NCBI GenBank assembly: GCA_905221605.1
Contig: CAJNDS010002371.1
Coordinates: 100,915-164,914 of the forward strand
Direction: 5' to 3'
DNA: 64,000 nucleotides
Source: Symbiodinium natans
Taxonomy: Eukaryota > Sar > Dinophyceae > Suessiales > Symbiodiniaceae
Position 1 is the first letter of the stretch. Every line of letters begins with the position of its first letter. Under the pieces are notes generated by a model that worked only from the letters and a program-made list of their open reading frames with translations, was not told the DNA's origin and searched no databases. This document shows, one piece after another, positions 23,401 through 39,031 of this stretch. A program made the position numbers and the translations under genes.

Positions 23401-24170
23401 ATGCGGACACAAGAAACAGACCAGAGACCACCAAAGCGGACAGGCCTGTCCTCGCACCCTGGCAAAGTCCACAGTTCGGCTGAATTACAATGCCTTGGCT
23501 ATCCTCTGCTCAATCGCGCTGCCTTGCCTCGACAATGCCAGCACTGCTCCTTGGTGTTTGCACAGTGCAGAGGAACACTTCCCAACCATGTCAAGTTATT
23601 TCCGGGCATAAGGTACCAGTAAAGGAAAATGAACTGAACGAGTTGCAAGTGTTTTTGCCTGCTTCAATGTCGAAGATATGCCCGGGAAAGCAGATGAAAC
23701 CACTTCATGGTCATGATGCACTAGGTGCAGTTGAGGAACTCGTTGGCAATGATGACAGGACTGGTACCCATAACTGCTCCCGACCTCAGAACTCATAATC
23801 GAAGGAAAACGCAAGAGCATGTTGGCGGCAGATGATTGGAAAGCCATTAAAGATGTCTTGGCATCCGTCATGGTGGCGATGGCAGCACTGGAGAATATGC
23901 ATTGACTCCTGGCAGAAGCTCTGATCTCGGCATGTCAGAGGAGGAGTGAGGTGCAGTGAGGTGACGTCTGGCTCCTGGGGACGTGCCCATCTTGCAGAAG
24001 TCCTGCAATGCCCATGAGTCCGTACCTCAGTCTGCCATGCTGAGTTCTTGCGCACTCTTCTTGCCCCAACAAGGATTGTAGGAACAAGCGCAGAGCCGCA
24101 TGCAATTCTAATTCTGTCCTGTTCGTAGCTTAGGATGATCTACCATCCGACGTGTCGCATGACAATCCCG
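20411..24170. other. No identified gene
   Basis: Open frames of 60-170 codons exist on both strands but none shows a known motif. Minus-strand GLWLKVGFREAYLELNRSII at about 20880-20810 and plus-strand KENELNELQVFLPASMSKIC at about 23625-23690 are coding-like but isolated. 21100-21145 has a short repeat of TTGGCGAG. Unidentified exons are likely in this stretch. Confidence 0.3.
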
Positions 24171-24199
24171 GTGGTGCGATGGTTCAGCGGTCAAGGCGA

Positions 24200-26255
24200 C
24201 AAAACAAGAACGAAAGGCTGGAGGGTAGCGGGGTGAGGGCTCTGAAGGTTCGAGCCGTTAGTCTGAAAGGCCCCCTTTTCAACTTCGGAGCTACCGTGGG
24301 GAGCTCTGAGCCACTTCGGTGGATTCCAGGGGCCGGGCTGCACACCCGCCAGATCGAAGAGGGCAACAAATAGCAGCACCTGGCTACAAGATTGGAACCG
24401 GTGAGAAGCAGCAACGAGGCAAAGTATGTAGCCGAGAGCTCGGCCATGCTGCCCAGGATCATTGCATGAAGCTTGCCACTTCCTCTCCAGAGTGCCACGA
24501 CTACGGCAGAGCACGTTCGCACACCAGCAGCCCATAGCAGCCACTAGCACCACGTGCCTGGATCCCAGCAAGAGAAATCCAACAGGAAGCCAGCATCATA
24601 CCTGCCATGACCCGGGCCAAGGCAGTGAAGAGAGGGAGGTGAGCATCGCGCTTCCCACCTCGGAAGGCTGAATACACCCACTGGTGCTTCTGAAAGCCTG
24701 GGAGAGACGGGTGGAAGACAACGGGAGATACTGGGCATAGGGTGCAGGAGAATGACAATCGATTGTTTTAGGGCAAGTGTTGGGAGCTGTGACAGTCCGC
24801 AGCTCTCCCAAGCTCTCCCCCCTTCCCAAATCTAGGCAGGCCAGCACCCTCCCCTCCCAAAGGAATGATATACAGATAAGCCAAGGAAGCTGCCCAGTGC
24901 TCCACGCGCAGATGGACATGAGGCAAATGCCTCGCAAGATGCCGATGACCAGCCCAGCAAAATGGGTCACTGCATCTTACTCACACACGCTCACATTGCC
25001 GGAACCTGCCTACAAGGAGAGCCCCGTGCAGTCTGCTGACCAGCATGGCCGAGATCAAGCAGAACCTTGATCGAACAAAAGCTTGCCCAGCGCATTTCGG
25101 TGGACTTTCCGAGAGCCGAACCCCATAAGGGCCAAGTATAGCTGCTTGTTTGACCTGGCCCGAGGGAACACAAGTAACACAACCCAAAGCTCGACAACAC
25201 AAGTATCAACAAGTGAGTCGTGCGATCCGAAAGCTTGGGGCAAGGCCATCCTACATCGCCCAGCCTTAGATCGGAACGTGTTTGATGACTTGGCAGCATC
25301 CAAAGACCACTGCACCAAGCGGCGTCACCAACGTGTTCGGCGAAGCCACAACCAAACCCATCACTTGGAAGCCAATAAGCGCCTCGACAAGCGTTGTGTC
25401 TGTTGCACACACTACATCCATTGCAAGAAGCTCATGGCACATTTAAGGTGTAGTGTTGATTTCCCAAGACCACGTAGTTGCTGAGTTCTGTGAAGAGGCA
25501 AACTTCTAGGAGGAGGAGGAGGAGGAAAGCACATCTGCAGAACATGTGAAATTGAATGTTATGAATGCAGGGCGTCCAACGAATTGAGGTTCTCACACTT
25601 CGTCAAACCAACAGCGATGGCGAAACATTGCACAGCTCACAGTTCATTGTGAAAAACATGTGAGCCAATCATCAGCAAGTATTTGGCCCTTGCCCTTGGC
25701 GTCCCAGGAGCATGTCACTGTTCCCACTGTACCAGAGACAGGCTCAGTGCTGCGATGATGCATAGCTTGGAATTGGTGTGCCGAAGAAGGTGCACATGGA
25801 AAGGGCTTCGACAAGGTGGGAGGAGCTCTGAAGCTTCTGTCGGTAGGTTAGAACCCGGAGCACTGAATATGCAGTTCCAGGGCCGAACTCCACTTGGCAA
25901 AGCCTCGATCCTGGTTTTCTGAGGACGGCAACTGGCTGGACGAAGTTCTGAGAGGATGCAGTGCCTAACGTTGTCCAGACAAAGCCGGCAAGTCGTCAAC
26001 GGGGATGCATCTTGAGAACCATACCAGACCAGTCTCAACAGAAGTCCGCCACCGAGCCACAAGTAGAAACCTGATGCCACAAGTGAAGGAAATGAACTGA
26101 TAACTGATAAAGTTTTCCCAGCTGCCGGACGCCAGTGAGCGTCGGACACATCAAGCACCAACACTAGGAGTTGGTCAGTTGTTAGCAGACACCCACGGAC
26201 ACTTACGGGCATCAGACCTTCTGCGATGCTGCCAGGGATAGAGCAACCTACCACA
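24200..26255 (-). CDS. Exons of a possible polytopic membrane protein
   Basis: Four minus-strand stretches are strongly hydrophobic and helix-like, in the order expected of one gene: about 26110-26010 (VISSFPSLVASGFYLWLGGG, then LLLRLVWYG), about 24970-24870 (MTHFAGLVIGILRGICLMSI), about 24650-24560 (LPLFTALARVMAGMMLASCW, then ISLAGI) and about 24465-24400 (MILGSMAELSATYFASLLLL). Spacing and changing frames suit a many-exon transporter-like gene. I cannot name the family, the exon ends are not fixed, and the 25-26 kb piece may be separate. 25508-25525 is a short AGG run. Confidence 0.28.
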
Positions 26256-28640
26256 AGACCGGCAGGACGACATTCCGCCAGGACAACCCCAAGCTTACTG
26301 CCACCTTACTCGAACTCCTCTCGCTACACGGTCTACCACCAGATCTTAGTGGTCCATTGCGGATTTCCACGCCGAAGATGGCAAAACGGTTCCGAATGAG
26401 AATATGATCTGGAAGGAACAGCACCAAGCACGGTGCAGGAGCTGGGAAGCCCGAAGTGCTCCAGCTTAGTCTGAGGGGATCCGAGAAAAAGTCCTCAGAT
26501 CGAAGGAGGCGGGTCCCAAAAGAACAGGCTCGGGAGAAAGATTCAACACAGGAGAGGTGTGATGTCCGGGCAGACCGAAGCCGGAGAGGACTTTGCGGTG
26601 GAAGCATGAGACGTAGTACCCCCGCATCCGAGGCAAACGAGACAGTTAATGCCGACACATATGACTAATTCGATGCCGTCCGGCCGCGCGGATGACACCA
26701 CAGAATGCATTTGGGCCACAGCCTTTTCCGCACACATCCACGGGGCAACGAAGCAAATAGTGGTGTGACACTAGACATCTCGAGGGATTGGTGTGCTTGT
26801 GAAAGTGCGGCTTGCGGCAAACCATGGCAGCCGAAGGAAAGTGTTTATTGTGAATGCGCAAATCATGCTGCCAAGCTGGGGCCCAGCATTTCGGATCTTG
26901 TTGCCTGAGGGGCCGGCATACAGGCACATGGCCAAGCTGGCCGAGCGAAACAGTTCGAGCGATGCGAACATGTGAAAGCACTGCAAGCACGGATGCCGAC
27001 ATGACAACTTCAGGATGAGCAGTTTTGAGTGCCCACACGAGCTAGGGCAAAACACACGCACACATAAACAAACATGCAACAGCCAAGAAGTCTCTGATTG
27101 CCTGGAATACGCCAATGGCCACAGTGATTGCCTTTTTCAAGTGCTCCGAAAGTACCTCAGCCCAGCCGCAGACTGTCTACACAATGGGGCTGATGGGGTA
27201 ACGATGAGGTTCCAGCTGTGGTGACGATCCACTGGCAAACTCCCAGAACAGCCAGCAACCTGCCAGTCAGCGTCTTGTGAAAGTATGTTTGGCACCGTTT
27301 TGCACCCCGTTGCACCGCGTTGCACCCCGTTGCACCCCGTTGCACCCCGCTGCACCCCGCTGCACCCCATTGCCTCCCAAAACATCTGGCATTGAAAGGC
27401 GGAGCCACAACAAGAACTGTATCTGACTGTCACTATCTGCGAAGGCGAGCGGCAGCAGCGCGGCGCCGCTGACGAAGCAGCAGCTCAGCGCCTGCCATGA
27501 TGGCACTCTTTATTACTTTCCATCACTCGTCCCCTCGGAGAGACTCTAAACACTGGAAATTCATGGAAACGCTGAAGGCAGTCCTGTCCAAAAGTGACGT
27601 GGAAGGACCGGCAGATGCCAAAAGAAAAGTACCTCAAACAAGAGGCCACCGTTGGCAAACTTCGCTGACATCCACTGCTTACTGCGCACGCGTTCAGACC
27701 CATCCCAGGCATTAGGCCCAACGGAGCGTCACCTCACGAACGTCACATTAAGATCATCTCACGGGCAGCGAAGTCAGGGCGCGAAGGCACTGAGTTCGCG
27801 GCTAGACAAGGCAACTACAAGGCAGCCGATGGCCGACGACACAGCCGTTGCAGTCATGATAGTCTCCTGAAGGGGGTGCAGTCAACAGCTGACAATCACC
27901 GCATAGCACTGCTCTCCCGGTCCGTAGAAATCTGGCTGTCAGGATCTGCGCTGCCCAGGATTACGGGATTGACCACAAGAATATAGCCTCGAAGTTGCAA
28001 AACCGTCTCTCTGCAAACCCCAGCTGCTCTTAGGACCTAGGATCCGTACACATAGTCATCCAATTGATGAAGCCAGCGCGGACCTGCAAGCTTTTTTAAC
28101 AAAATCTTTATCGGCACGCCTTGCCAAGTGCGCCTCTGTCTGTAAAGTCGATCCTTTTTCTGTAACCTGGCAAGCAAGGCCAAGCGCTGAAGACTTCAAA
28201 TATTCATGTGAGCTCGTGACTCTTTACACAGACCATCACCCTCCCATGCCTCATTCCACGTGACGACTCTCGAATGCTCATAAGAATCTCGAACACATGT
28301 AGTTGAGCGTGAATGCACAAAAGCTGCTGCTGACGAGTGCTGATCAATGATCAAGATTTTCTGCATCTGCTGCTTAAACAATCGGAATACGAATGGTCAG
28401 GACATCCCATCTAGCCGTGCGTTTCATATAGACACATCAGCAAAGGCTGTATTTCATCCCACGTCACCTCTATGGTTTTGTTGGATGGCTTTGAACCCCC
28501 TGCACCCCTCCAGATCAAAGCATCACAAACGACCGCACTGCGTCGTCAAGTAGTAGAAAGGTTAAGATACGGTGGCTACAAGCCCCAAAGAGTCGGGCCT
28601 TAAAGAAGTCATCTAGCCGCTGCGACCAGGTTTTCACTCC
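26256..28640. other. No identified gene
   Basis: No domain recognised on either strand. 26410-26668 plus holds an Arg/Lys/Ser-rich open frame ending in a stop that could be a terminal exon. 27700-28600 shows nothing notable. Confidence 0.3.
27296..27372. repeat. 10-bp minisatellite
   Basis: Seven to eight copies of a TTGCACCCCG unit with small changes (CTGCACCCCG, TTGCACCGCG). The open frames across it repeat Gly-Cys-Asn-Gly-Val-Gln and similar and are not genes. Confidence 0.85.
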
Positions 28641-28649
28641 TGATGAGCA

Positions 28650-29743
28650 TTCTTACATGCGTTCTCATGCACAATGACATGATGCTGCCAGCTTGTCACT
28701 TCACGCGTGTCCTTTGTTGATGGGGGAGATTTGCGAAATATCTTTCTCATCCTCCAGACAGGAAGCACATCTGAGACTGCCTGGTCGGGTCTGTTCAGAA
28801 GCTCTCGCCTTCGTTGCAGCTTCCAGAACTGCCTGCAATCTACCAGTGTGTACTCAATGCGAATCTGAAACACTGCGACAACGCACAAGCATCCTTTGCA
28901 TTGCACCCTTCGCCTCTGGCAGAGCCGCCAAGGCCTTTAAGTTGCTCTTGGAATCATCGGCTCGCATGTCCACAACTGCCTTGTCCAAACACTTGGAGTT
29001 ATGCAAACACGATGGTAACATGTTGCAAACTGCACATTGGGGCTCATTGAGAACTCGGCGCTGGCTGAACAATGGCACAGCTGCGGCCAGCACAAAAACC
29101 GAAAAATGCTCAAGTATACCCTCTAAGTCTGTCACTGACTTAATGACTTAATGGCTTTCGTCAAGCATGCGCTGGCAGTTCGTTCATGTTGGTGTCTTGG
29201 TGCTACAGCTACTCAAACGAGGATGAACAAGGAAGGACCATGCTTTAAATCTGGCTGATCTCCTTCCAAACTGAGCCCAGCTGACAGTGAGTTCAGGTGA
29301 ATGTGGTTCCATGTTTTCTTCTCAAAGCCGATTCAATGACGCGAACGACACTTCGTTGCACTGGCAGTGTCTCGTAAAGGGCCTCTACATGGGCTGGCTT
29401 CACACCAGGATCCGGCAGCACGAAGGGGTGATTGACCTGCAACAAGAACTTTCGTGTAGTTGTAACAATAGCATTAAAGCAGAACTACTGGAATCGCCTG
29501 TCGTCGTTGTAGTTCTACACATAAACAATCATAGCAACAGTTGGCTCGCTGTTCCTCGACTTAGATTTACTAGGGGTTTACCCAAGCCCACGGCCCAACC
29601 ATGACAATCTCCAAAAATGGGAAGCGATGAAAAAGCATTTGCCTCGCCTCCAGCTTGATCTGCCTACGCACGTTGCCGACATGAATGGCTAGCACCGGCT
29701 TGGGCGGGAGGTTGGCAGCCGTCACCACAGTGAACTGCAGCAT
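28650..29743 (-). CDS. Exons of an unidentified gene downstream of DHFR-TS
   Basis: The likely first coding exon is 29743-29643: MLQFTVVTAANLPPKPVLAI, then HVGNVRRQIKLEA, ending at a GC donor after GAG. Further coding-like minus-strand pieces are at about 29010-28885 (MRADDSKSNLKALAALPEAK, then GAMQRMLVRC) and about 28870-28760 (CRQFWKLQRRRELLNRPDQA). The first exon has the look of a C2-like beta sandwich start but this is not established. It lies about 510 bp after the DHFR-TS stop codon on the same strand, fitting the usual co-directional gene order in dinoflagellates. Confidence 0.4.
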
Positions 29744-30254
29744 GGCAAGGCGTTGTTGCAAATGCACATCGCGGGCGCCAGAAGGAGCAGCTGAAAAGCA
29801 GAAACATGCGGCCTCCATGGCATGCCCGGCATGGCCCAATCTCAGGCATTGCTGCAAAGCTGCCGGTGTCGGGAGATTTGCACTGATTCTGCCAACATCG
29901 TGACAAGAGTTCTGCAAGGGCGAATGAAGACATGACACACCTTTCCACGCACCACAACTCTCGGCGAAAGTCGATACGTGGACCACCTGACCCTTACTTG
30001 CACATCCCGACTCATCTCCGAATGCAAGGTCCGCACACTCTGGAGAAGCATATTCGCTTATGTACTTTCACCTAGATGAATCAGGTCAGCACAGGCCAGG
30101 TCCCATGTCCTACTCCGGCGTCACATCTATGACGTTGGGGCAGGAGCAGTGAAAGTGCACTGGCTATCAGTTTGTCCCTTCACTGAAGCAGTGCCCCAAA
30201 TGTGCCCCCGGGGAGCGTGGGGAGACACAGCGCCCAAGCCCTTCTCGAGCCACT

Positions 30255-34645
<4,391 letters not shown>

Positions 34646-34657
34646 TACGTTCACACC
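34646..34657 (-). promoter_or_regulatory. Likely trans-splice acceptor and 5' leader of DHFR-TS
   Basis: On the minus strand GATGTCAG lies 12 bases before the first ATG. A spliced leader joined at this AG would give a 12-base remaining 5' leader, typical for dinoflagellate mRNAs. No TATA box or other promoter was seen. A second in-frame ATG four codons later could also serve. Confidence 0.4.
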
Positions 34658-34875
34658 TGACATCGCCAGCCAGATGGGGCATGGCAATACCATTTGTTTG
34701 TGGCACAACAACACAGCAAAAAAAATGCATCCAAAAGAAATCAAGATGGCACGGGCGAAGCCTCGACCAAAATGAAGACACTCGCCCAGACGTCCAATAC
34801 CCCACTGGACAGCCGATGCGTCATGTCACAAGGCCAAAGTTCTTGCAAACAACAGACCAACCAAAAATGCATGCA

Positions 34876-34879
<4 letters not shown>

Positions 34880-34924
<45 letters not shown>

Positions 34925-35018
34925 GCATGCATACATACATACATACATACATACATACATACATACATACATACATACATACATACATACATACATACAT
35001 ACATACATACATACATAC
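34880..35018. repeat. AT and CATA microsatellite, left flank of the retrotransposon
   Basis: 34881-34922 is mostly TA repeats and 34925-35018 is a nearly pure run of (CATA)n that stops exactly at the first base of the 5' LTR. The Tyr/Ile/His frames here are not genes. Confidence 0.95.
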
Positions 35019-35312
35019 TGTGAGCAGGTCAAAGCATGCATGGAGTGCTTGCTTAGTGCTAGTGCAGCGTGTTGTTTTCCTTTGCATGTGTAGTTTTGCA
35101 ATTCGTAACAATGCCAATGTTTTGGCTCAAGTACCGAGCTTGTGCCTTTGAGCACGGTAGTTTCGTACAGTAGCTCTTAGGTTGCTGTGCGGTCCGACCG
35201 GACGCACTCAGGCGTAGCTGCACAAGTGCTTGAACTCGCGAAGTCGTAAAACAGCGTGGCCGGGCTGTGATTGCATTGGTTTAGTGCAAGTCCAGTGCTG
35301 GTCGACTTCACA
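35019..35312 (+). repeat. 5' LTR
   Basis: 294 bp, TGTG...CACA ends. I compared it by eye with 51863-52156 and found no difference, so insertion is very recent or the copies were homogenised. It contains a 12-base match to the 3' end of the dinoflagellate spliced leader at 35120-35131 and a hairpin-like GTCCGACCGGAC at about 35200. Confidence 0.95.
35120..35131 (+). promoter_or_regulatory. Spliced-leader 3' end inside the LTR
   Basis: TTTTGGCTCAAG is identical to the last 12 bases of the known dinoflagellate spliced leader, and GCCA lies 3 bases upstream as in the leader (GCCA-TTTTGGCTCAAG, here with ATG inserted). The same stretch is at 51964-51975 in the 3' LTR. It may be a leader captured by reverse transcription of a trans-spliced transcript. 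Confidence 0.6.
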
Positions 35313-35314
35313 AT

Positions 35315-35332
35315 TGGGGGCTGTTCTGGGAA
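35315..35332 (+). other. Candidate primer-binding site
   Basis: TGGGGGCTGTTCTGGGAA begins two bases after the 5' LTR. TGG would pair with the CCA end of a tRNA. I could not name the tRNA. Confidence 0.4.
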
Positions 35333-35416
35333 ACGTACAGCTCTTGTGCCTACGGCCCGAGTGGGCAAGCATTGCTTTGCTTGTCTGTCGCGGTCCGTGA
35401 CCTGGACGCGTGGACT

Positions 35417-35496
35417 GTGTGCCACGCTTGCGGCCTGTTAACCAAGGCGCGGCGCTTCGTGTGCCACGCCTGCGGCCTGCTAACCAAGGCGCGGCG
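35417..35496 (+). repeat. 42-bp direct duplication before the gag start
   Basis: GCCACGCTTGCGGCCTGTTA and its near copy GCCACGCCTGCGGCCTGCTA start at 35421 and 35463 and each runs to GGCGCGGCG. The second copy abuts the gag ATG at 35497, so the duplication sits in the leader or supplies an N-terminal extension if an upstream start is used. Confidence 0.8.
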
Positions 35497-37239
35497 ATGT
35501 CCGCAGAGGTTGCAGGTCAGGCCGAGGGCGTCACCCTCCTCGAAGCGATCGAGGGTGGTGACGTTCCCTATCCCGAGCGGATGAGCTACGTCGCTTGGCT
35601 TAAGTGGCGTAGGGAGACCGGCAGTCGTCCGTTGTCCAAGCGGGATGGGGTTAGCACAACGCCAGAGCAGGAGGCGGCTCTCTGGCGAAAGGTCATGAAG
35701 TTCCTCCACGACGCCGAAGGCGAGGACGAGGAGGAAGAGGAAGAAGAAGAGGACTCCGAGCTAGTCCCTGAGGCCTCGGGCGCTGGAGGCGACAGTCCGC
35801 CGCGGGTGGATGTCGGCGCCGCGGCAAGGGAGCTGGCCATGGTCCCTACCGGTGCTGCCTATGTCCCTGCTACGGCACCAGGGTCCCGCCCGGCGGGACC
35901 GTCTGGTCCGCCGTCGACAGCAGGTTCAGTCCCAGGCACCGCAGAGGGCTTGCAGGCGGAGCTGCGCGCGATTTTCCGTCCAGACCAGGAACCGGTCGCG
36001 GACTACTTGACGCGCGTTTCGCGGATAGTCCTCGCGCTCAAAGCGCATGGAGTCACGGTGAGCTCCCGTGACCTTGACGCCTTGAGCACCAAAGCCACCC
36101 TCCTTGCGGATGAGTTCTCGAAGATAGGCGGGGACTGGCATCCGACAAAGATGGTCCGTCGGCTGCGGACCAGGTTCTCGGTCGCGGCTTTGCGCGGTGG
36201 CGAGGACCCCGAAGACGCAGAGGAGATTCAGCGTGAAATCCAATGCATCGGGGAGCTTATCCTCGCGCTTGGGGGAAAGGAAAGCTCGAGCCAAGAGAAG
36301 GTTTGGAGCTCTCCGTCCGATGTGCCAGTTGAAGCCGTGGGGCCGCGTTCCCCAGGGCTCCCACAGCCTGCGACTGCAAGTGGGTTGGGGGTAAGTTTGG
36401 ACCGTGGAGGTTTGCACACTGCCGAGGCTGCAGGTGGTCCTTCCGCGGCCCGTGACCTGGGCGCGACGGACGGCGATTCCCCTTTGCGCGCAAAGCTCGC
36501 GGCGCTGGAGATGGAGATAGAAGCCCTGAAGCGAGGTTCAGACGGCGGAGGTTCGCAGACCGGGTCCCAAAACCCGGCGGGCGATTTCGCCGCCGCACTC
36601 GCCGCCCAAACTGAAGCGCTGAAAGAAGCGTTAGCGCAAAGGGGCGGGCAAAGCTCCATAACGACGGTCAAAACTGACCTCACGTGGCCGACGCTGACCG
36701 ACGACAAGTCGGACGCGCGAGACGTTGTCCTGTTCTACGAGGAGTTCGAGGACGTCTGCGCGCTCGCCAACAACTGTCGCGGTATGAGTGCGCGCGAGAA
36801 GCTGCTAGCGCTACGCGGGCGCTGCCGCGGCTCGCGCATGAAGACGTACACGAACGCCTACCGCGCAGCGTGGAAGTCGGGAGAGGTTCTCTCCGACCCA
36901 CAGGCAGTGTACGACCGCATCAAGAACAAGCACTTGATGTTCGGGGAATCGCGGGAGGAAAGAGAAGTCCGCGTGGATGGTGAGCATGCCTCCCTCGCTA
37001 AGGGCAAGCTCACAGGCCACCAATTCGAGCCTTTGTTTGAGGCGTCGATCGCGGACCTTGAGGCGGTGGGTCTCGGGAAGACCCCACGAGAGTTGTACCT
37101 CTCGTACCTCCGCAAGATGCCCCCGTATCTCCAAAAGGAGATACGTAACGACAAGCGATTGTGGCCCGGCGACCCCAAGGACGGCGGGCTGAGAGGGCCG
37201 CAGACTTGGGAGGAGAGCCACAAGGTCGTCTTGGAGTAA
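35497..37239 (+). CDS. gag: Gag-like structural protein
   Basis: A 580-residue frame from the first ATG after the leader to TAA. The N-terminal part has a long Glu/Asp run (codons about 75-90) followed by Pro/Gly/Ala-rich linker. A helical region is at about residues 150-270. The C-terminal 190 residues (about 36,670 on) form a retrotransposon-gag-like helical domain: YEEFEDVCALANNCRGMSAR, then LLALRGRCRGSRMKTYTNAY, and ELYLSYLRKMPPYLQKEI. It would make the particle shell. The stop codon is followed in the same frame by a coiled Ala/Lys segment and a CCCH finger, so readthrough is one possible way to extend Gag. The stop sits in GGAGTAAGC, which also looks like a GT donor; splicing is an alternative. 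Confidence 0.8.
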   Translation: MSAEVAGQAEGVTLLEAIEGGDVPYPERMSYVAWLKWRRETGSRPLSKRDGVSTTPEQEAALWRKVMKFLHDAEGEDEEEEEEEEDSELVPEASGAGGDSPPRVDVGAAARELAMVPTGAAYVPATAPGSRPAGPSGPPSTAGSVPGTAEGLQAELRAIFRPDQEPVADYLTRVSRIVLALKAHGVTVSSRDLDALSTKATLLADEFSKIGGDWHPTKMVRRLRTRFSVAALRGGEDPEDAEEIQREIQCIGELILALGGKESSSQEKVWSSPSDVPVEAVGPRSPGLPQPATASGLGVSLDRGGLHTAEAAGGPSAARDLGATDGDSPLRAKLAALEMEIEALKRGSDGGGSQTGSQNPAGDFAAALAAQTEALKEALAQRGGQSSITTVKTDLTWPTLTDDKSDARDVVLFYEEFEDVCALANNCRGMSAREKLLALRGRCRGSRMKTYTNAYRAAWKSGEVLSDPQAVYDRIKNKHLMFGESREEREVRVDGEHASLAKGKLTGHQFEPLFEASIADLEAVGLGKTPRELYLSYLRKMPPYLQKEIRNDKRLWPGDPKDGGLRGPQTWEESHKVVLE

Positions 37240-37620
37240 GCAGCGCACCGTGCTGTTTCCCACTCTGTGTACTCCACGACCGGCTCTCCAAGCGCGGACC
37301 CGTCGGTCGCGCTAGCCGAGGCTCAGAAGGAGATTCGGAGCCTCAAGGCCGCCGCTAAGGCCGCTGCGAAGGGAGCAGCTGCCGCGGCCAAGGCTGGCGC
37401 GGATCAGACGTTTGCCGCTGCGTCGAAGGGAGCTGGCAAAGGGGCGGACAAGAAGATCTGCTTCCACTTTCGCGACCACGGGAATTGCCCGAAAGGGGAT
37501 GCCTGCCCGTTCAGCCACGACAAGGAGCTTCGCAGAAAAGCTCTCGCGGCTAAGAAGGGTGACCAAACCTTTGCCACGGCGAAAGGCAAGGGCAAAGGGA
37601 AGGGAGGTGGGGCGCGGCAA
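37240..37620 (+). CDS. Nucleocapsid-like CCCH zinc finger segment
   Basis: Continues in the Gag frame after the TAA. Reads through an Ala/Lys-rich helix and then CFHFRDHGNCPKGDACPFSH, a C-x8-C-x5-C-x3-H zinc finger of the kind that binds RNA. It is followed by Gly/Lys-rich basic repeats. It takes the place of the CCHC knuckle normally found in retroviral-type Gag. Coding then moves one base forward to the protease frame at about 37,595-37,650. Confidence 0.7.
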
Positions 37621-37649
37621 AGCCACCAGGCACTGTTTGCCCCTTTTCA

Positions 37650-39031
37650 GCTGCGACATGGTCCACAATCTGACGACCTCAGGAGGGACGCCGGCCTTGC
37701 CTGCCAACTGGGCCGCGCCCTCCGGGGCTTCCATGTCCAACCCCTTCGCCGCGTTCAGCGTCCAGATAGGCAGCTCAGGCGTCCAGGCAGGCGTCTCAGG
37801 AGCCGCAGGACGCGCCGCGGTGCAGCAGCACGCGCTTCCGTTGAGCAAGGGTGGGCGGGACAAGTTCGCCACCCTGGACGATTTGCCGAAGGACTGGTGG
37901 AACCTGGCGGACAACGAGCCAGGAGGCTACCAGTACAGAACGGTAGTCCAGGTGCTCGACCGTAAGGTCGAGTGCATGCTCGACGGATGCGCCGGCGCGA
38001 ACCACGTAACCGAGGAACTTGTGGTGGGCATGATGAACCGGGCTGCAGAGCTGGGGATCGGTACCGAAGATCCCGGCTTCCCGGTCGTGAGACTCGAGAA
38101 GTGGGTCCACCCCGAATATGTGCATGGCATTGCTTCGGGAGCCCCCGTTCCTCTGAAGGGGGCAGCAGTCTTGCGCGTCACGCTGCTGGAAGGCAGGACG
38201 GCGGACGACTGTCGCCCCAACACTGAAATTTTCGTGCGATGCAAAATCGCAGCCAGGGGGACGTCCGATTGGCACGGACTGATCCTCGGCGGCAGAGCAT
38301 TGGACTGCGCCGGAAGGATGGGCCTGGGCTTCAGGCCGGGTCCCGACTTTCACGTCCTCGACACGCTGGGAATCAGAATGCCCAGGTGCGAGGATCACAG
38401 CAAGACCCGGAAGGACAGGGCCTACGCCTTCGAAGCGCGGTTGTCGAGCCTGGACGACGCGTCATGCACCGAGCCTGGGGGCGGAAGCCGGGAACTCCTC
38501 CGCTACGACGGGGAAGAGCCTCTCGAGCTCTCGCCAGGCGACGGGGTGCTGGTGCCTGTCGTGCGAGAGCAAGGAGTCTCCGCAGAGGGATCCCTGTCCG
38601 AGGTAGTGCTTCCGGTGGAGTGCGGGGTCGAGGCCGTACCAGGCCTTTGGCCCACAGGAGAGGGAAAGGGGTTTGTGTTGCTCGCAGCCCAAGAGTGCGA
38701 TCACTCTCTCCAGCCGGGCGAGGTTGTTGCGGAAGTGCGTTCCGGCCTCGTTAGCACTGCGGCCTGTGGTTGTGGCGCGGTTGAGACGGTGTTCGAGTCG
38801 GAGCCGTCTCCGCAGGCATGTGCGGATTGTGGGGTCGCCGTTGCATCGGTTGACCACGACCCGTGCTTTGCTTGCGGGTCCGCGTCCAGGGCCGCGGCAA
38901 GAAGCTTCCAAGGTTGTTCCTCGTGTGCGCGGTCCTTTGGGCGGCTGCGTACCGGCGCCAGGATCGGTGCGCTATCGGTCCTTGCTGCGGTGACTGTTCT
39001 CGCTTCGGTGCCCAGTTGGGCGCCCTGTTGA
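37650..39031 (+). CDS. Protease-like domain and Cys-rich, membrane-ending tail
   Basis: The frame contains a retropepsin-like domain at about 37,930-38,340: VECMLDGCAGANHVTEELV supplies the strand with the catalytic Asp (codon 37981-37983), and WHGLILGGRALDCAGRMG matches the second signature (ILG). The catalytic triplet reads D-G-C instead of D-S/T-G. Downstream is a region of unknown fold and then a cluster of CxC/CxxC pairs (ACGCGAVETVF, ACADCGVAVAS, CFACGSA, GCSSC) that looks like a zinc ribbon, followed by a hydrophobic stretch (ARIGALSVLAAVTVLASVPS) and a stop. From about 39,000 coding-like sequence moves to another frame. The domain would process the polyprotein if active. Confidence 0.6.

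Noticed and set aside
35410-35496. An upstream extension of Gag from a non-ATG start
   Set aside because: It translates the 42-bp duplication and has no ATG; the first ATG at 35497 is the simpler start.
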